Part shown: positions 17,089 through 25,810 of the stretch, in pieces
Numbering within the stretch: the stretch's first letter is position 1
How the letters are laid out: the number at the start of each line of letters is the position of its first letter
Source of the DNA: Streptomyces thermolilacinus SPC6
GTDB taxonomy: Bacteria > Actinomycetota > Actinomycetes > Streptomycetales > Streptomycetaceae
Length of the DNA: 64,000 nucleotides
Direction: 5' to 3'
Assembly: GCF_000478605.2 (NCBI RefSeq)
Contig: NZ_ASHX02000001.1
Location: 6,215,001-6,279,000 of the forward strand
Notes under the pieces: model-generated
Databases searched by the model: none
Told to the model about the DNA's origin: nothing
What the model saw: the letters and a program-made list of their open reading frames with translations, nothing else
Program-made: the position numbers and the translations under genes

Positions 17089-17103
17089 GTCGAAGCGCTT
17101 CAC
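17089..17103. promoter_or_regulatory. LacI-family operator (site 2)
   Basis: GTCGAAGCGCTTCAC differs from the perfect palindrome only at its 3' end. It lies 37-51 bases upstream of the LacI start and 78 bases (about 7.5 helical turns) from site 1. A half-like TGTCGAAGACA lies between them at 17073-17083. Confidence 0.78.
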
Positions 17104-17139
17104 CTCGCGCAGCTTTGTCCTACCCGTCCGGGAGAGCCG

Positions 17140-18165
17140 ATGGTCACCCTCGCCGATGTCGCTCAGCATGCCGGAGTCTCCGCCAGCACGGTGAGCTACG
17201 TCCTGAGCGGCAAGCGGTCCATCTCCGCCTCCACCCGCGCCCGTGTCGAGCGGAGCATCGCCCAGCTCGGCTACCACCCCAACGCGGGCGCCCGCGCTTT
17301 GGCGTCCAGCCGTTCCAACATCATCGCGCTGATGATCCCGCTGCGGACCGACATGTACGTCCCGGTGATGATGGAGATCGCCATCGCGGTCGCCACCACC
17401 GCCCGCGCCCACGGCTACGACGTGCTCCTCCTCACCGGCGAGGAGGGCCCGGCCGCCGTCCGCCGCATCGAGGGCAGCGCCCTCGCCGACGCCATGATCC
17501 TCATGGACGTGGAGCTGGACGACGACCGGCTGCCGCTGCTGCGCGAGGCGACCCGCCCCGGCGTCCTCATCGGCCTGCCCGCCGACCCGGCCGGACTGAG
17601 CTGCGTCGACCTCGACTTCGAGGCCGCGGGCGCGCTCTGCGCCGAGCACCTCGCCGGGCTCGGCCACCGCGAGATCGCCGTCATCGGCGAGGCCCCCGCC
17701 GTCTACGAACGCCACACCGGCTTCGCCGAGCGCACCCTGAGCGGCCTGCGCGCCCGCAGCGCCGAACTGGGCGTCCGGCTCCTGCACCGCCCCTGCGAGG
17801 GCAGCTACGCCGCCGTCGCCGCCACCCTCTCCCGGATCTACGACGAGCGGCCCGGCACCACCGCTTTCGTCGTCCAGAACGAGGCCGCCACCGACCCGCT
17901 GCTCGCCCTGCTGCGCCAGCAGGGCCGCGCCGTGCCGGAGGACGTGTCGGTGATGGCGATCTGCCCCGACCAGGTCGCCGCGCACGCTTCCGTACCGCTC
18001 ACCTCCGTCGCCGTGCCCGCCCAGAGCATGGGCCGCCACGCCGTCGAGCGGGTCGTCGCCAAACTGGAGGGCCGCGGTGCTGACGGTGTGGTCCTGCTGG
18101 CGCCGGAGCTCACCGTCCGCGAGAGCACGGGGCCGCGGCCCGTGCCGCCCGTCAGCCCCCGGTGA
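17140..18165 (+). CDS. LacI-family repressor of the glycan utilisation locus
   Basis: A 341-residue LacI/GalR regulator. The N-terminal HTH (TLADVAQHAGVSASTVSYVLSGKRSISASTRARVERSIAQLGYHPNAGARAL is the classic pattern, residues 2-54) is followed by a periplasmic-binding-protein-like effector domain (IALMIPL, VLLLTGEEG, TAFVVQNEAATDPLLALLRQ, DVSVMAICPD, VAVPAQSMGRHAVERV). The ATG at 17140 follows GGAGAG. Operators upstream of itself and between the lipoprotein and GH3 genes indicate that it represses the whole locus and itself, presumably released by an oligosaccharide (inference). Its 3' end overlaps the convergent phosphatase gene by 14 bases. Confidence 0.95.
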   Translation: MVTLADVAQHAGVSASTVSYVLSGKRSISASTRARVERSIAQLGYHPNAGARALASSRSNIIALMIPLRTDMYVPVMMEIAIAVATTARAHGYDVLLLTGEEGPAAVRRIEGSALADAMILMDVELDDDRLPLLREATRPGVLIGLPADPAGLSCVDLDFEAAGALCAEHLAGLGHREIAVIGEAPAVYERHTGFAERTLSGLRARSAELGVRLLHRPCEGSYAAVAATLSRIYDERPGTTAFVVQNEAATDPLLALLRQQGRAVPEDVSVMAICPDQVAAHASVPLTSVAVPAQSMGRHAVERVVAKLEGRGADGVVLLAPELTVRESTGPRPVPPVSPR

Positions 18166-18910
18166 CGGCGGCGGGCGCGGGCTCCAGCAGGTTCCGCCGC
18201 AGGGCGCCCAGCAGGGCGTCGTCCACGCCGAGCCGCCCGGCCGCGTAGCCGGTCAGCGACCCGTACCGGCTCCGCACACCGTCCAGGAACAGCCGCATCG
18301 CCTCCCCGGGCGCCCGCCCGAAGTGCGGCGGCCAGGCCAGCTCCCGCCCCGGGTCGCTCGCCAGCCACTCCGCGACGAGCCCGTCCCGCGCCAGCTCCGT
18401 CAGCTCGAAGTCCGCCACGATCGTGTCGTCGTCCACCCCGAGCAGTGCCAGCACCAGCGCGGCCAGCAGCCCCGTGCGGTCCTTCCCCGAGGCGCAGTGG
18501 AAGACGAGCGGTCCGCTGTCGTCGTCTGCGATCACCTCCAGCGCCCGGCGCAGTTCCACCACGCCGTCCTGCGCGACCTCCAGGTACCGCTCCGCCAGAT
18601 ACGGCCCCACCGCCACCTCGGGGCCGAGGCGCGCCTGGTCGTACGGCCGGTGCTCCACGCTCAGGTTGAGGTACGCGAACGACGGGTGCTGCGGTATCCG
18701 GCCCCGCCACTCGATCTCCCACGGGTAGCGCAGGTCCACGACCGTCCGCACGCCCAGCGCGAGGAACCGGTCCCAGTCGTCGTCGCGCAGCTTGCCCAGC
18801 GAGTCGGAGCGGTACAGCCGCCCCCACCGCACCGCGAGCCCGCCACCGGCCGCGTACCCGCCCAAGTCGCGGAACTTGTGCAGCCGTTGGAACACCAGGT
18901 GTCTGTCCAT
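18152..18910 (-). CDS. Tyrosine/serine protein phosphatase (MptpB-like)
   Basis: A 252-residue phosphatase. The start RLHKFRDLGGY and the P-loop HCASGKDRTG (Cys/Arg signature HCxxGxxRT, with the extra lysine of the atypical MptpB/Rv0153c group) are diagnostic. VVDLRYPWEIE and ADFELT are also typical. Members act on phosphotyrosine, phosphoserine or phosphoinositides. It follows GH95 by 69 bases on the same strand and is probably the last gene of the glycan operon, although a role in sugar use is not obvious. Its last 14 bases overlap the end of the convergent LacI gene. Confidence 0.88.
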   Translation of the reverse strand: MDRHLVFQRLHKFRDLGGYAAGGGLAVRWGRLYRSDSLGKLRDDDWDRFLALGVRTVVDLRYPWEIEWRGRIPQHPSFAYLNLSVEHRPYDQARLGPEVAVGPYLAERYLEVAQDGVVELRRALEVIADDDSGPLVFHCASGKDRTGLLAALVLALLGVDDDTIVADFELTELARDGLVAEWLASDPGRELAWPPHFGRAPGEAMRLFLDGVRSRYGSLTGYAAGRLGVDDALLGALRRNLLEPAPAAVTGG

Positions 18911-18979
18911 GCGGGGATCATGACAGGCGGCGTCCGCCCGGGACAGGAGGATTTCCAGCGCCATACGGCCGCCGGGGCG

Positions 18980-21349
18980 TCACCGGGCGGGCAGCGTCAG
19001 CGTCACGTCCTCACCGGCGGCCAGCCGCAGCGGCCGCGCGCCGCCCGGCGTCCGGAGGTCGATCCGCGCCGCCCGCGACGGGCGCACCGTGGCCGTGCAG
19101 CGCCCGTCCCGCCACTCCAGGTCCACCCGCGCCCCGAACCGGGTCCGCACCCCGCGCAGTACGCCCCGCGCCCACCCCGCCGGAAGCGCCGGCAGCAGCA
19201 CCAGCCGGTCCGGCGCCGACTGCACCAGCAGCTCGATGAGCAGCCCCGGCAGGGTGTGCGCGGTGTCCGCGTTGTACACGTCGCGCGCCGGGTAGTGGGA
19301 GCTCATCAGCGAGTCGTGGAAGAAGTCGCCCTCCAGCACCCGCCGCAGCGCCCCCGCCGCCCGCTCCCCGTCCCGCAGCCGCGCCGCGACCAGCGCGTGG
19401 TGGAGGTGGCCGTGCGCCGAGTCGTTCTCCGTGCCCCGCAGTTCCAGCGCCCGGTGCGCGGCCCGTGCCAGGTCCGGTGTGTCGTACGGGTTGATCTCGC
19501 CCAGCGGCCACACCGGGTACAGATGGCTCAGATGCCGGTGGTCGTACGCGTCGGCCAGCCCCGGCCACGCCCACTCGGCGAGCGCCCCCTCCCCGTTGAC
19601 CCGGTACTCCGGGAGCCGCGCCGCCAGCGCCCGCAGCCGCTCCGCGTCCGCCGGGAGGTGCGCGGCCGCCGTGGTGAGAGCGTGCCGGGCGGCCGCGATG
19701 TCCATGGTCGCGTTGACGGTAACCCAGCTCGCGTTGGCGGGCCGGTTCTCCGGCGAGTACGACGGGACGACCACGAGCCGCCCGTCCGGGCCCGTCCGGG
19801 TGAGGAAGTCCTCGTAGAATAGGGCCACTTCGGCGAGGGCCGACACGAGCCGGGGATCGGTCTCCCCGGTCGTCTCGGCGTCCTCCACCAGCGGCAGCAG
19901 CAGCCAGTCGGCGCCCGCCGTCCACACGTGCAGCGGGTAGGCGCGCTGGAAGTGGTACGAGTGCCCCGACACCCCGTCCGTGTGGGCGGGCGCGACCACA
20001 CCCCGCGCCCCGAACACCGCCCGCGCGTTGTCCCGCCAGTCCGCCAACTGCCCGTAGACGAGGGCCGCGTGGGCGTGTGCCACCTCCGGGAGAGCGGCGG
20101 CGGCCGCCGATGCGGTCTGGAGGTTCAGGTTGGCGTCGGTGGTGAACGCCCCGCACCAGGCCGTGTCCCAGTCGCCGGTCCACAGCCCCACCAGCCGGGG
20201 CGGCAGCATCCCGCTGGACGACAGCAGGTGGTACCGGCCCGCCGCGAACAGCCGCTCCAGCAGCGCCGCACCGCCCCGCAGGGCCAGCAGCGCGCTCCCC
20301 GGCAGCGCCCGCTCGGCCGGGTCCCCGCCCAGGTCCAGCACCACCCGCTCGTACGCGCCCCGGTGCGCCTCCTCGTGCCGGGCCAGCAGCCGCCCGTACG
20401 CCCGCGCCGGGTCGCCCTCCCCCTCCAGCAGGGCGCGCAGCGCGGCCGCCTCCGCGTGGACGTCCAGGTCACCGGTGTGGCGGCGCACCCGCGTCAGCAG
20501 CAGCACCTCCCGGACGGCGCCCGGCAGCCGTACGCCGCCGCCCGCTGGTTCGGCGGTGCCGCCGGGCGCGACGACGAGGGTCACGCCCGTGAACGCCGCG
20601 TCGCCGTCCGGGTAACGGGCCCGCAGCGTGAGCAGGGCGCCCCCCGGGGCGGGCACGGCGCTGTGGGCCACGGCCAGGCCGGGCGGCGCGCCGGGCAGGT
20701 CCGCGTCCAGGGCGACGCGCGTACCGGGCGTCCGCCCCGCAGCGCCTCCGAGGTCCCGGCCGCCCGGCACGGCCGGGAGGGACCACCGCTGGACGATCAC
20801 GTCGTCGGCGCGCGAGACGAACACCCGGCTCTCGTGGCCCGCGTCCACGGCCCGGACCACCCCGGTCGCGAAGTCCACCTCCCGCCGGTACCCGGTCACG
20901 GGCGCGCCGGTCCGGGGCGCGCCCGTTGGGGACGGCGCGCCGTCCCGGTGCAGGCGCACCGCGAACGCCGGGTGGAAGGCGCCCACCCAGCGCAGCGGCC
21001 GCCCGTCGGTGAACCCCTCCGCAGCCGTCGTGTCCCCGGCCAGCAGCCGGTCCTGGAGCTCCGGCAGCCGCCCGGCGAGGCGCGGCGGCAGCGTGTCGGC
21101 GGGCGGCACGGGGAGGACCAGCGAGTGATGCGTGACGATCACCCGCTCGTCGTACGGGTCGCCGAACACGAGGACGCCGTGGCGGCCGTTGCCGCTGAGG
21201 AACGCGTCCTCCCACCGCGCGGCGGGCGCCGCCTCCCACGTCCCGTGCACCGGCCCGCCGCCGCTCGCCCCGCCCACCCGGTCACCCGGCCCGGCGCCCA
21301 CTCGCGTTCCGTCACCCGGCCCGGCGCCCACACGCGTCCCACCCGTCAC
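18980..21349 (-). CDS. Glycoside hydrolase family 95 (alpha-L-fucosidase/alpha-galactosidase)
   Basis: A 789-residue GH95 enzyme. It shows the N-terminal beta-sandwich start WEDAFLSGNGRHGVLVFGDP, the barrel motif TTDANLNLQTAS (catalytic-dyad Asn region), PSYSPENRP (general acid Glu) and the hallmark HRHLSHLYPVWPLGEINP. GH95 members hydrolyse alpha-1,2-L-fucosyl or alpha-L-galactosyl ends, including those of plant xyloglucan. No signal peptide is seen, so it probably works on imported oligosaccharides. The GTG at 21349 overlaps the GH42 stop as GTGA. The first ~30 residues are a Gly-rich duplication (TRVGAGPGD twice), encoded by a near-perfect DNA repeat. Confidence 0.9.
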   Translation of the reverse strand: MTGGTRVGAGPGDGTRVGAGPGDRVGGASGGGPVHGTWEAAPAARWEDAFLSGNGRHGVLVFGDPYDERVIVTHHSLVLPVPPADTLPPRLAGRLPELQDRLLAGDTTAAEGFTDGRPLRWVGAFHPAFAVRLHRDGAPSPTGAPRTGAPVTGYRREVDFATGVVRAVDAGHESRVFVSRADDVIVQRWSLPAVPGGRDLGGAAGRTPGTRVALDADLPGAPPGLAVAHSAVPAPGGALLTLRARYPDGDAAFTGVTLVVAPGGTAEPAGGGVRLPGAVREVLLLTRVRRHTGDLDVHAEAAALRALLEGEGDPARAYGRLLARHEEAHRGAYERVVLDLGGDPAERALPGSALLALRGGAALLERLFAAGRYHLLSSSGMLPPRLVGLWTGDWDTAWCGAFTTDANLNLQTASAAAAALPEVAHAHAALVYGQLADWRDNARAVFGARGVVAPAHTDGVSGHSYHFQRAYPLHVWTAGADWLLLPLVEDAETTGETDPRLVSALAEVALFYEDFLTRTGPDGRLVVVPSYSPENRPANASWVTVNATMDIAAARHALTTAAAHLPADAERLRALAARLPEYRVNGEGALAEWAWPGLADAYDHRHLSHLYPVWPLGEINPYDTPDLARAAHRALELRGTENDSAHGHLHHALVAARLRDGERAAGALRRVLEGDFFHDSLMSSHYPARDVYNADTAHTLPGLLIELLVQSAPDRLVLLPALPAGWARGVLRGVRTRFGARVDLEWRDGRCTATVRPSRAARIDLRTPGGARPLRLAAGEDVTLTLPAR

Positions 21350-23379
21350 GCCGTCCCGCTCCCGCCCCGCCCCACGTAGCCCGGGGCCGTCCCGCTCCCG
21401 TCCCGCCCGGCCTCCCGCAGCGCCGCCACCCCGTACCGCTCCAGTGCCAGCGCCCCGCCCGCCACCGTCGCGCCCGTCAGGACGTCCCGGTACGCCCCCC
21501 GCACCGCCACCTCCACCGGCTCCCGGCCGTGGTTCAGGACGAACAGCAGCCCGCCGCGCCGCACCGCCTCCACCCCGGGCGGGAGCCCGCCCAGCACCGG
21601 ACGCGCCCCGGCCCCCGCGGCGGCCCGGCCCAGCAGGTCCCGCAGGCCGTCGGGGTCCGGCAGCGTGGACACGTACCAGGCGCGGCCCCGGCGCAGCACC
21701 GCGGGCAGGCCCGCCAGCTCCCCGTCCCGGTACGCGGCGACGACCTCCGCGTCCCCCGCCTGGAGCTCCTCCGACCACAGAGAGCCGGTGAAGCCGTCGC
21801 ATGTGACCGTCTCGCCCCGCGCCAGCGGCCACCACTCGTGCAGCGTGCCGATGCCGAACAGGGCCCGCAGCCGCTCGTCCATCCCGCCCGGCCTGATCCG
21901 GTCGTCCTCGTCGGCGACCCCCGTCCAGAAGCCGCACACGAGCGTGCCGCCGCCCTCGGTGTACGCCACCAGGTTCTCCACCGCCGCGTCGGACAGCAGG
22001 TACAGCTGCGGCGCCACCACCATCCGGTAGCCGCTCAGGTCGTGCTCCGGGTGGGCGAACGCCGTCGTGTGGCCGCCCTCCCACAGCGCCCGGTGCCACG
22101 CCCTGACCACCTCCGGGTAGGCGACCTCGCGGGAGGGCCGCCCCTCCTGCTCGGTGCCCCACCAGGCGTGCCAGTCGTGCAGCACCGCCACGTCCGCCGC
22201 CACCCGCGTGCCGGCTACCTCGGGTCCGAGCGCGGCGAGTTCGGCGCCGATCCGCCTGACCTCCCGGAAGGTGCGGCCCTGCTCCCCGGCGTGCGGCAGC
22301 ATCGCGGAGTGGAACTTCTCGGCGCCCTGCCGGGACTGCCGCCACTGGAAGTAGCAGACGGCGTCCGCGCCCCGCGCCACGGCCTGGAGGGACAGCAGCC
22401 GGTTCAGGCCGGCCGGCTTGGGGCGATTGACGGCCCGCCAGTTGACGGCGCCCGCGGCCTGCTCCATCAGCATCCACGGGCCGCCGCCCGCCTGCGAGCG
22501 GGTCATGTCCGCGATCAGCGCGTTGTACTGCCCGCCCAGCGGGTCCTTCGGGTCCGGGTAGACGTCCACGGACACGACGTCCTCCTCGGCGGCCCACGCC
22601 CAGGCGTCCTGCCCGGACCACAGCGGCATGAAGTTCGTCGTGACCGGGGTGCGCGGGGTGTGCCGGGCGACGATGTCCCGCTCGGCCCTGAAGCACTCCA
22701 GCAGCGCGTCGGACGTGAACCGCCGGAAGTCCAGGAGGTGCGCCGGGTTGCGGATGTACTGGGCGCGGCGCGGCGGGATCACCTCGTCCCACGTGTCGTA
22801 CCGCTGTGACCAGAACGCGGTGCCCCACGCCTCGTTGAGCGCGTCCACCGTGCCGTACCGGGCGGTGAGCCAGCGACGGAAGTGACGGGCCGTCTCGTCG
22901 CACCAACAGTGGGTGCAGTACTCGTTGTTGATGTGCCACATCGTCAGCGCCGGGTGGTCGGCGTACCGGGCGGCGAGGTCCTCGGTGATGGCCGCCGCGT
23001 ACGCCCGGTAGGTGGGTGAACTGGCGCAGAACTGCTGGCGGGAGCCCCACCACACGGTCCGCCCGTCCTCGTCGCGCGGCAGGGTCTCCGGGTGCCGGGC
23101 GCCCATCCAGGGCGGCGGCGACGCGGTCGGCGTCGCCAGCACCACGCCGACGCCGTGCGCGTGGAGCAGGTCCATCAGCCGGTCGAGCCAGCCGAAGTCC
23201 CGTACGCCGGGACGGGGTTCGATACGCGCCCAGGAGAACACCCCGACCGTCACGGAGGTGACCCCGGCGTCCTTCATCAGCCGCATGTCATCGGCCCAGG
23301 TCTCCTCGGGCCACTGCTCCGGGTTGTAGTCGCCGCCGAAGAGGACCCGGCCGCGGGTCGCGTCGCCGAGCGCGGGCAT
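21346..23379 (-). CDS. Glycoside hydrolase family 42 beta-galactosidase
   Basis: A 677-residue GH42 enzyme. The start GGDYNPEQWPEETW, the acid/base Glu153 in WHINNEY, the nucleophile Glu306 in WMLMEQ, and the zinc-site cysteines 118, 155, 158 and 160 are all present, followed by the trimerisation and C-terminal domains. It cleaves terminal beta-galactosyl residues; in this context it probably removes galactose from xyloglucan side chains after GH95 removes fucose (inference). There is no signal peptide. Its ATG overlaps the GH74 stop codon (TGATG), so the two genes are translationally coupled. Confidence 0.95.
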   Translation of the reverse strand: MPALGDATRGRVLFGGDYNPEQWPEETWADDMRLMKDAGVTSVTVGVFSWARIEPRPGVRDFGWLDRLMDLLHAHGVGVVLATPTASPPPWMGARHPETLPRDEDGRTVWWGSRQQFCASSPTYRAYAAAITEDLAARYADHPALTMWHINNEYCTHCWCDETARHFRRWLTARYGTVDALNEAWGTAFWSQRYDTWDEVIPPRRAQYIRNPAHLLDFRRFTSDALLECFRAERDIVARHTPRTPVTTNFMPLWSGQDAWAWAAEEDVVSVDVYPDPKDPLGGQYNALIADMTRSQAGGGPWMLMEQAAGAVNWRAVNRPKPAGLNRLLSLQAVARGADAVCYFQWRQSRQGAEKFHSAMLPHAGEQGRTFREVRRIGAELAALGPEVAGTRVAADVAVLHDWHAWWGTEQEGRPSREVAYPEVVRAWHRALWEGGHTTAFAHPEHDLSGYRMVVAPQLYLLSDAAVENLVAYTEGGGTLVCGFWTGVADEDDRIRPGGMDERLRALFGIGTLHEWWPLARGETVTCDGFTGSLWSEELQAGDAEVVAAYRDGELAGLPAVLRRGRAWYVSTLPDPDGLRDLLGRAAAGAGARPVLGGLPPGVEAVRRGGLLFVLNHGREPVEVAVRGAYRDVLTGATVAGGALALERYGVAALREAGRDGSGTAPGYVGRGGSGTA

Positions 23380-25619
23380 CAGACAGGGTCCCCGTACTGG
23401 ATGCCGCGGCCGTTCGTCCCCAGGTACACCCGGCCGTGGACGCGCGGGTCACCGCTGATCACCTCGCCGGTCCAGCCCCACTGGTGGGCGTCGTCGTTGA
23501 TCCGCGTCCAGGTCCGCCCCGTGTCGTCGGAGCGGTACACGCCGGTCACCTCGCCGACCGTGCCGGTCTGGTACACGGCCGGGTAGCCGTCCCCGCCGGG
23601 CGCCGCCTTGCCGAAGCCGAGCGCGTACGAGGCACGGCAGCCCGCCACCTTCGCGAAGGTGCGGCCCCCGTCGGTGGAGCGGAACAGGCCCTGCTCCTTG
23701 GCGGACAGCCACAGGTCGCCGCTCCGCCCCGGCGCCGCCGCGATCCTGAACTGCGGGTCGCCCGACGGAAGTCCGGTGGCCGCCGCCGTGAAGGTGGCGC
23801 CGCCGTCGCCGCTGGTGTGCACGGTGCCGGTGGCCGTGTCGTACGCGAGGAAGCGCCGGGGGTCCACCGGGTCGGCGACCGGGGCGGCGCCCTTGGGGAA
23901 GGTGGCGACCTCCGTCCAGGTGGCGCCGTTGTCGGTGGAGCGGTGGGCGGCGTACCGGGTGCCGTCCCAGTGGACGAACGACCACAGCAGGACGCGCCCG
24001 TCGGCGCTGACGGCGATCGGTCCCGGCGCGTCCTTGGCGATGGCCGGCTGGGCGGCGAACGGCGCCCACGTGCGGCCGCCGTCCGTCGAGTACGCCCCGT
24101 TGCCGTGGTCGCCCCAGCCCGCGCGCACCACGTACGCGGGCCGCAGCGGCGCCAGCGCCAGGCCGGTCGCCGTGCCGAACACGGGGTTCGCGGCCATGCC
24201 CCGCGACGGGGAGGCGGTGAGCCGCTCGTGGTACATCACGCCGATGTCGCCGAGCCCGCTGAGCAGCCGCGCCCTGCCGGACGGCGGCGACACGAGCTGC
24301 CGTACGGAGGACTCCTCCAGGCCCCGGATCTCCGGCGCCCACCGGACCAGGTCCCGCGTTCCGTACAGCGTCGCGCCGGTGCCGTACACGAGGTGCCGCG
24401 AGTCGAACGGGTCGAGCGCCAGCGCCTGGATCCACCAGCCGAACTTGGGCTGCTCGCCGCCCCACTTCAGATACGGCGTCTCGGCCACGTCGAGGACGGC
24501 CGTGTCCTTCAGGGACGTCCAGGTCGCGCCGCCGTCCGTGGAGCGGTACAGCGTGTCCACCTGTCCCCAGCGGTTGTTGGTGGACACGACGACCGTGCCG
24601 GGCCGGCGCGGGTCGGTCGCCACCCCGCCGTACCCGAACGTGTCGCCGGGGCCCGGCCGGACCGGCGTGACGTCGCGCCACGCGCCGGTCACCGTGTCCA
24701 GGCGGTGCACCGAGCCGTCCGTCTGGCCGTTGGGGCCGGGCCCGTCGGCGTACGTCACGTACAGGGCGCGGGCCCCCGCGTCGTACGCGGCGCGCACCGG
24801 AACCCGAGCCGACGCGCCGCCCGGGGCGCCGGGCACGGCCTCCCAGCCGCCGCTCGTGGTGCGGTACAGGGCGCCCTCGCCGTCGCCCCAGCCCGCGTAC
24901 ACCGTCCGCCCCGCCGCGACCAGCAGGGTCACGCCCTGGCCCGTGGGGGACGGCGTGGCGGGGAAGGACGCCGGGGCCCAGGTCGCGCCCCGGTCGCGGG
25001 AGACGAGCAGGCCGTCGTGGCGGGTGCCCAGCCACAGCGTCGCCGGGTCCCGCGGATCGACGAGCAGCCGCTCGCCGGTGCCCCGGCCGTCCTCGTTGGC
25101 GCCGAGCTTCACGTCCAGGTCGGTGCGGGCCCAGGTGCGGCCCCGGTCGTCGGAGCGCAGCACGGCGCCGTTGCCGGACCAGGGCTGGGTGTAGGTGCCG
25201 AGCGCCAGGTACAGCCGGTCGGGGTGGCCCGGGTCCACGGCCATCGCCTCGACGCCCAGCAGGTTCCAGTCGTCCCAGCCCAGGTGGTCGGTGAGCGGCG
25301 TCCACCGGGCGGCGCGGTCGTCCCACCGGTAGGCGCCGCCGATGTCCGTACGGGCGTAGGCGAGGCCCCGTACCTTCGGGTGGAACAGCACGCCGGTGAC
25401 GAAGCCGGTGCCGCCGATCACGGCGGTCCGCCAGCGGTACGGCGTCTGCCCGGGGGCAGCCTTCGCCCCGGGGGCCGCGGCGCGGCCGGGCGCCCCCGGG
25501 GGCGCCGACGGCGGGGTGGGGGCGGCGGTGGCGTGGGCGGCGGCGGACACGGCGGCCAGCGCGGCGGTGGCGGCGCCGCCGGCCAGGACGGACCGGCGGC
25601 TCGGCGGAGTGGGACGCAT
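23379..25619 (-). CDS. Secreted glycoside hydrolase family 74 xyloglucanase
   Basis: A 746-residue exported enzyme. A twin-arginine-like signal (SRRSVLAGGAATAALAAV) is followed by two seven-bladed-propeller-type repeat regions with many sialidase/BNR boxes (STDGGATW, SRDRGATW, SDDTGRTW). LAYARTDIGGAYRWD (Asp92) and FGWWIQALALDPFDSRHLVYGTGATLYG are GH74 hallmarks, which separates it from true sialidases that share only the BNR boxes. GH74 enzymes cut the beta-1,4-glucan backbone of xyloglucan. No carbohydrate-binding module is attached. ATG at 25619 with GAGG upstream. It is coupled to GH42 by TGATG. Confidence 0.93.
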   Translation of the reverse strand: MRPTPPSRRSVLAGGAATAALAAVSAAAHATAAPTPPSAPPGAPGRAAAPGAKAAPGQTPYRWRTAVIGGTGFVTGVLFHPKVRGLAYARTDIGGAYRWDDRAARWTPLTDHLGWDDWNLLGVEAMAVDPGHPDRLYLALGTYTQPWSGNGAVLRSDDRGRTWARTDLDVKLGANEDGRGTGERLLVDPRDPATLWLGTRHDGLLVSRDRGATWAPASFPATPSPTGQGVTLLVAAGRTVYAGWGDGEGALYRTTSGGWEAVPGAPGGASARVPVRAAYDAGARALYVTYADGPGPNGQTDGSVHRLDTVTGAWRDVTPVRPGPGDTFGYGGVATDPRRPGTVVVSTNNRWGQVDTLYRSTDGGATWTSLKDTAVLDVAETPYLKWGGEQPKFGWWIQALALDPFDSRHLVYGTGATLYGTRDLVRWAPEIRGLEESSVRQLVSPPSGRARLLSGLGDIGVMYHERLTASPSRGMAANPVFGTATGLALAPLRPAYVVRAGWGDHGNGAYSTDGGRTWAPFAAQPAIAKDAPGPIAVSADGRVLLWSFVHWDGTRYAAHRSTDNGATWTEVATFPKGAAPVADPVDPRRFLAYDTATGTVHTSGDGGATFTAAATGLPSGDPQFRIAAAPGRSGDLWLSAKEQGLFRSTDGGRTFAKVAGCRASYALGFGKAAPGGDGYPAVYQTGTVGEVTGVYRSDDTGRTWTRINDDAHQWGWTGEVISGDPRVHGRVYLGTNGRGIQYGDPV

Positions 25620-25639
25620 GACGATGCCTCGATTTCTGC

Positions 25640-25662
25640 GGGGGGGCGGGGTGGGGTGGGGG
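25640..25662 (+). other. G-tract array (possible G-quadruplex) upstream of the GH74 gene
   Basis: Four runs of 4-7 G separated by single bases (G7-C-G4-T-G4-T-G5) lie in the 191-base gap between the permease and GH74 genes, 20-45 bases upstream of the GH74 start. The G-rich strand is the template strand for the operon. Confidence 0.5.
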
Positions 25663-25810
25663 AGAGGCGGGCGGGTGCCATGGCGGAACGCGGAGCCCCC
25701 GGCGGGGCCCGGCGAGCGGGCGGGAGATCGGCGCCCCGAAGGGATGGGACGAGCGGGTCGGGGGCTCGGAGTCCCCGGCTGAGCTCTGCGTGCGTGCCGG
25801 AAGGCCCGGT

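Noticed and set aside
23379..25619. Sialidase, because of many BNR/Asp-box repeats
   Set aside because: The ARTDIGGAYRWD and FGWWIQALALDPF motifs and the neighbours GH42, GH95 and GH3 fit GH74; sialidase arginine-triad motifs are not seen.
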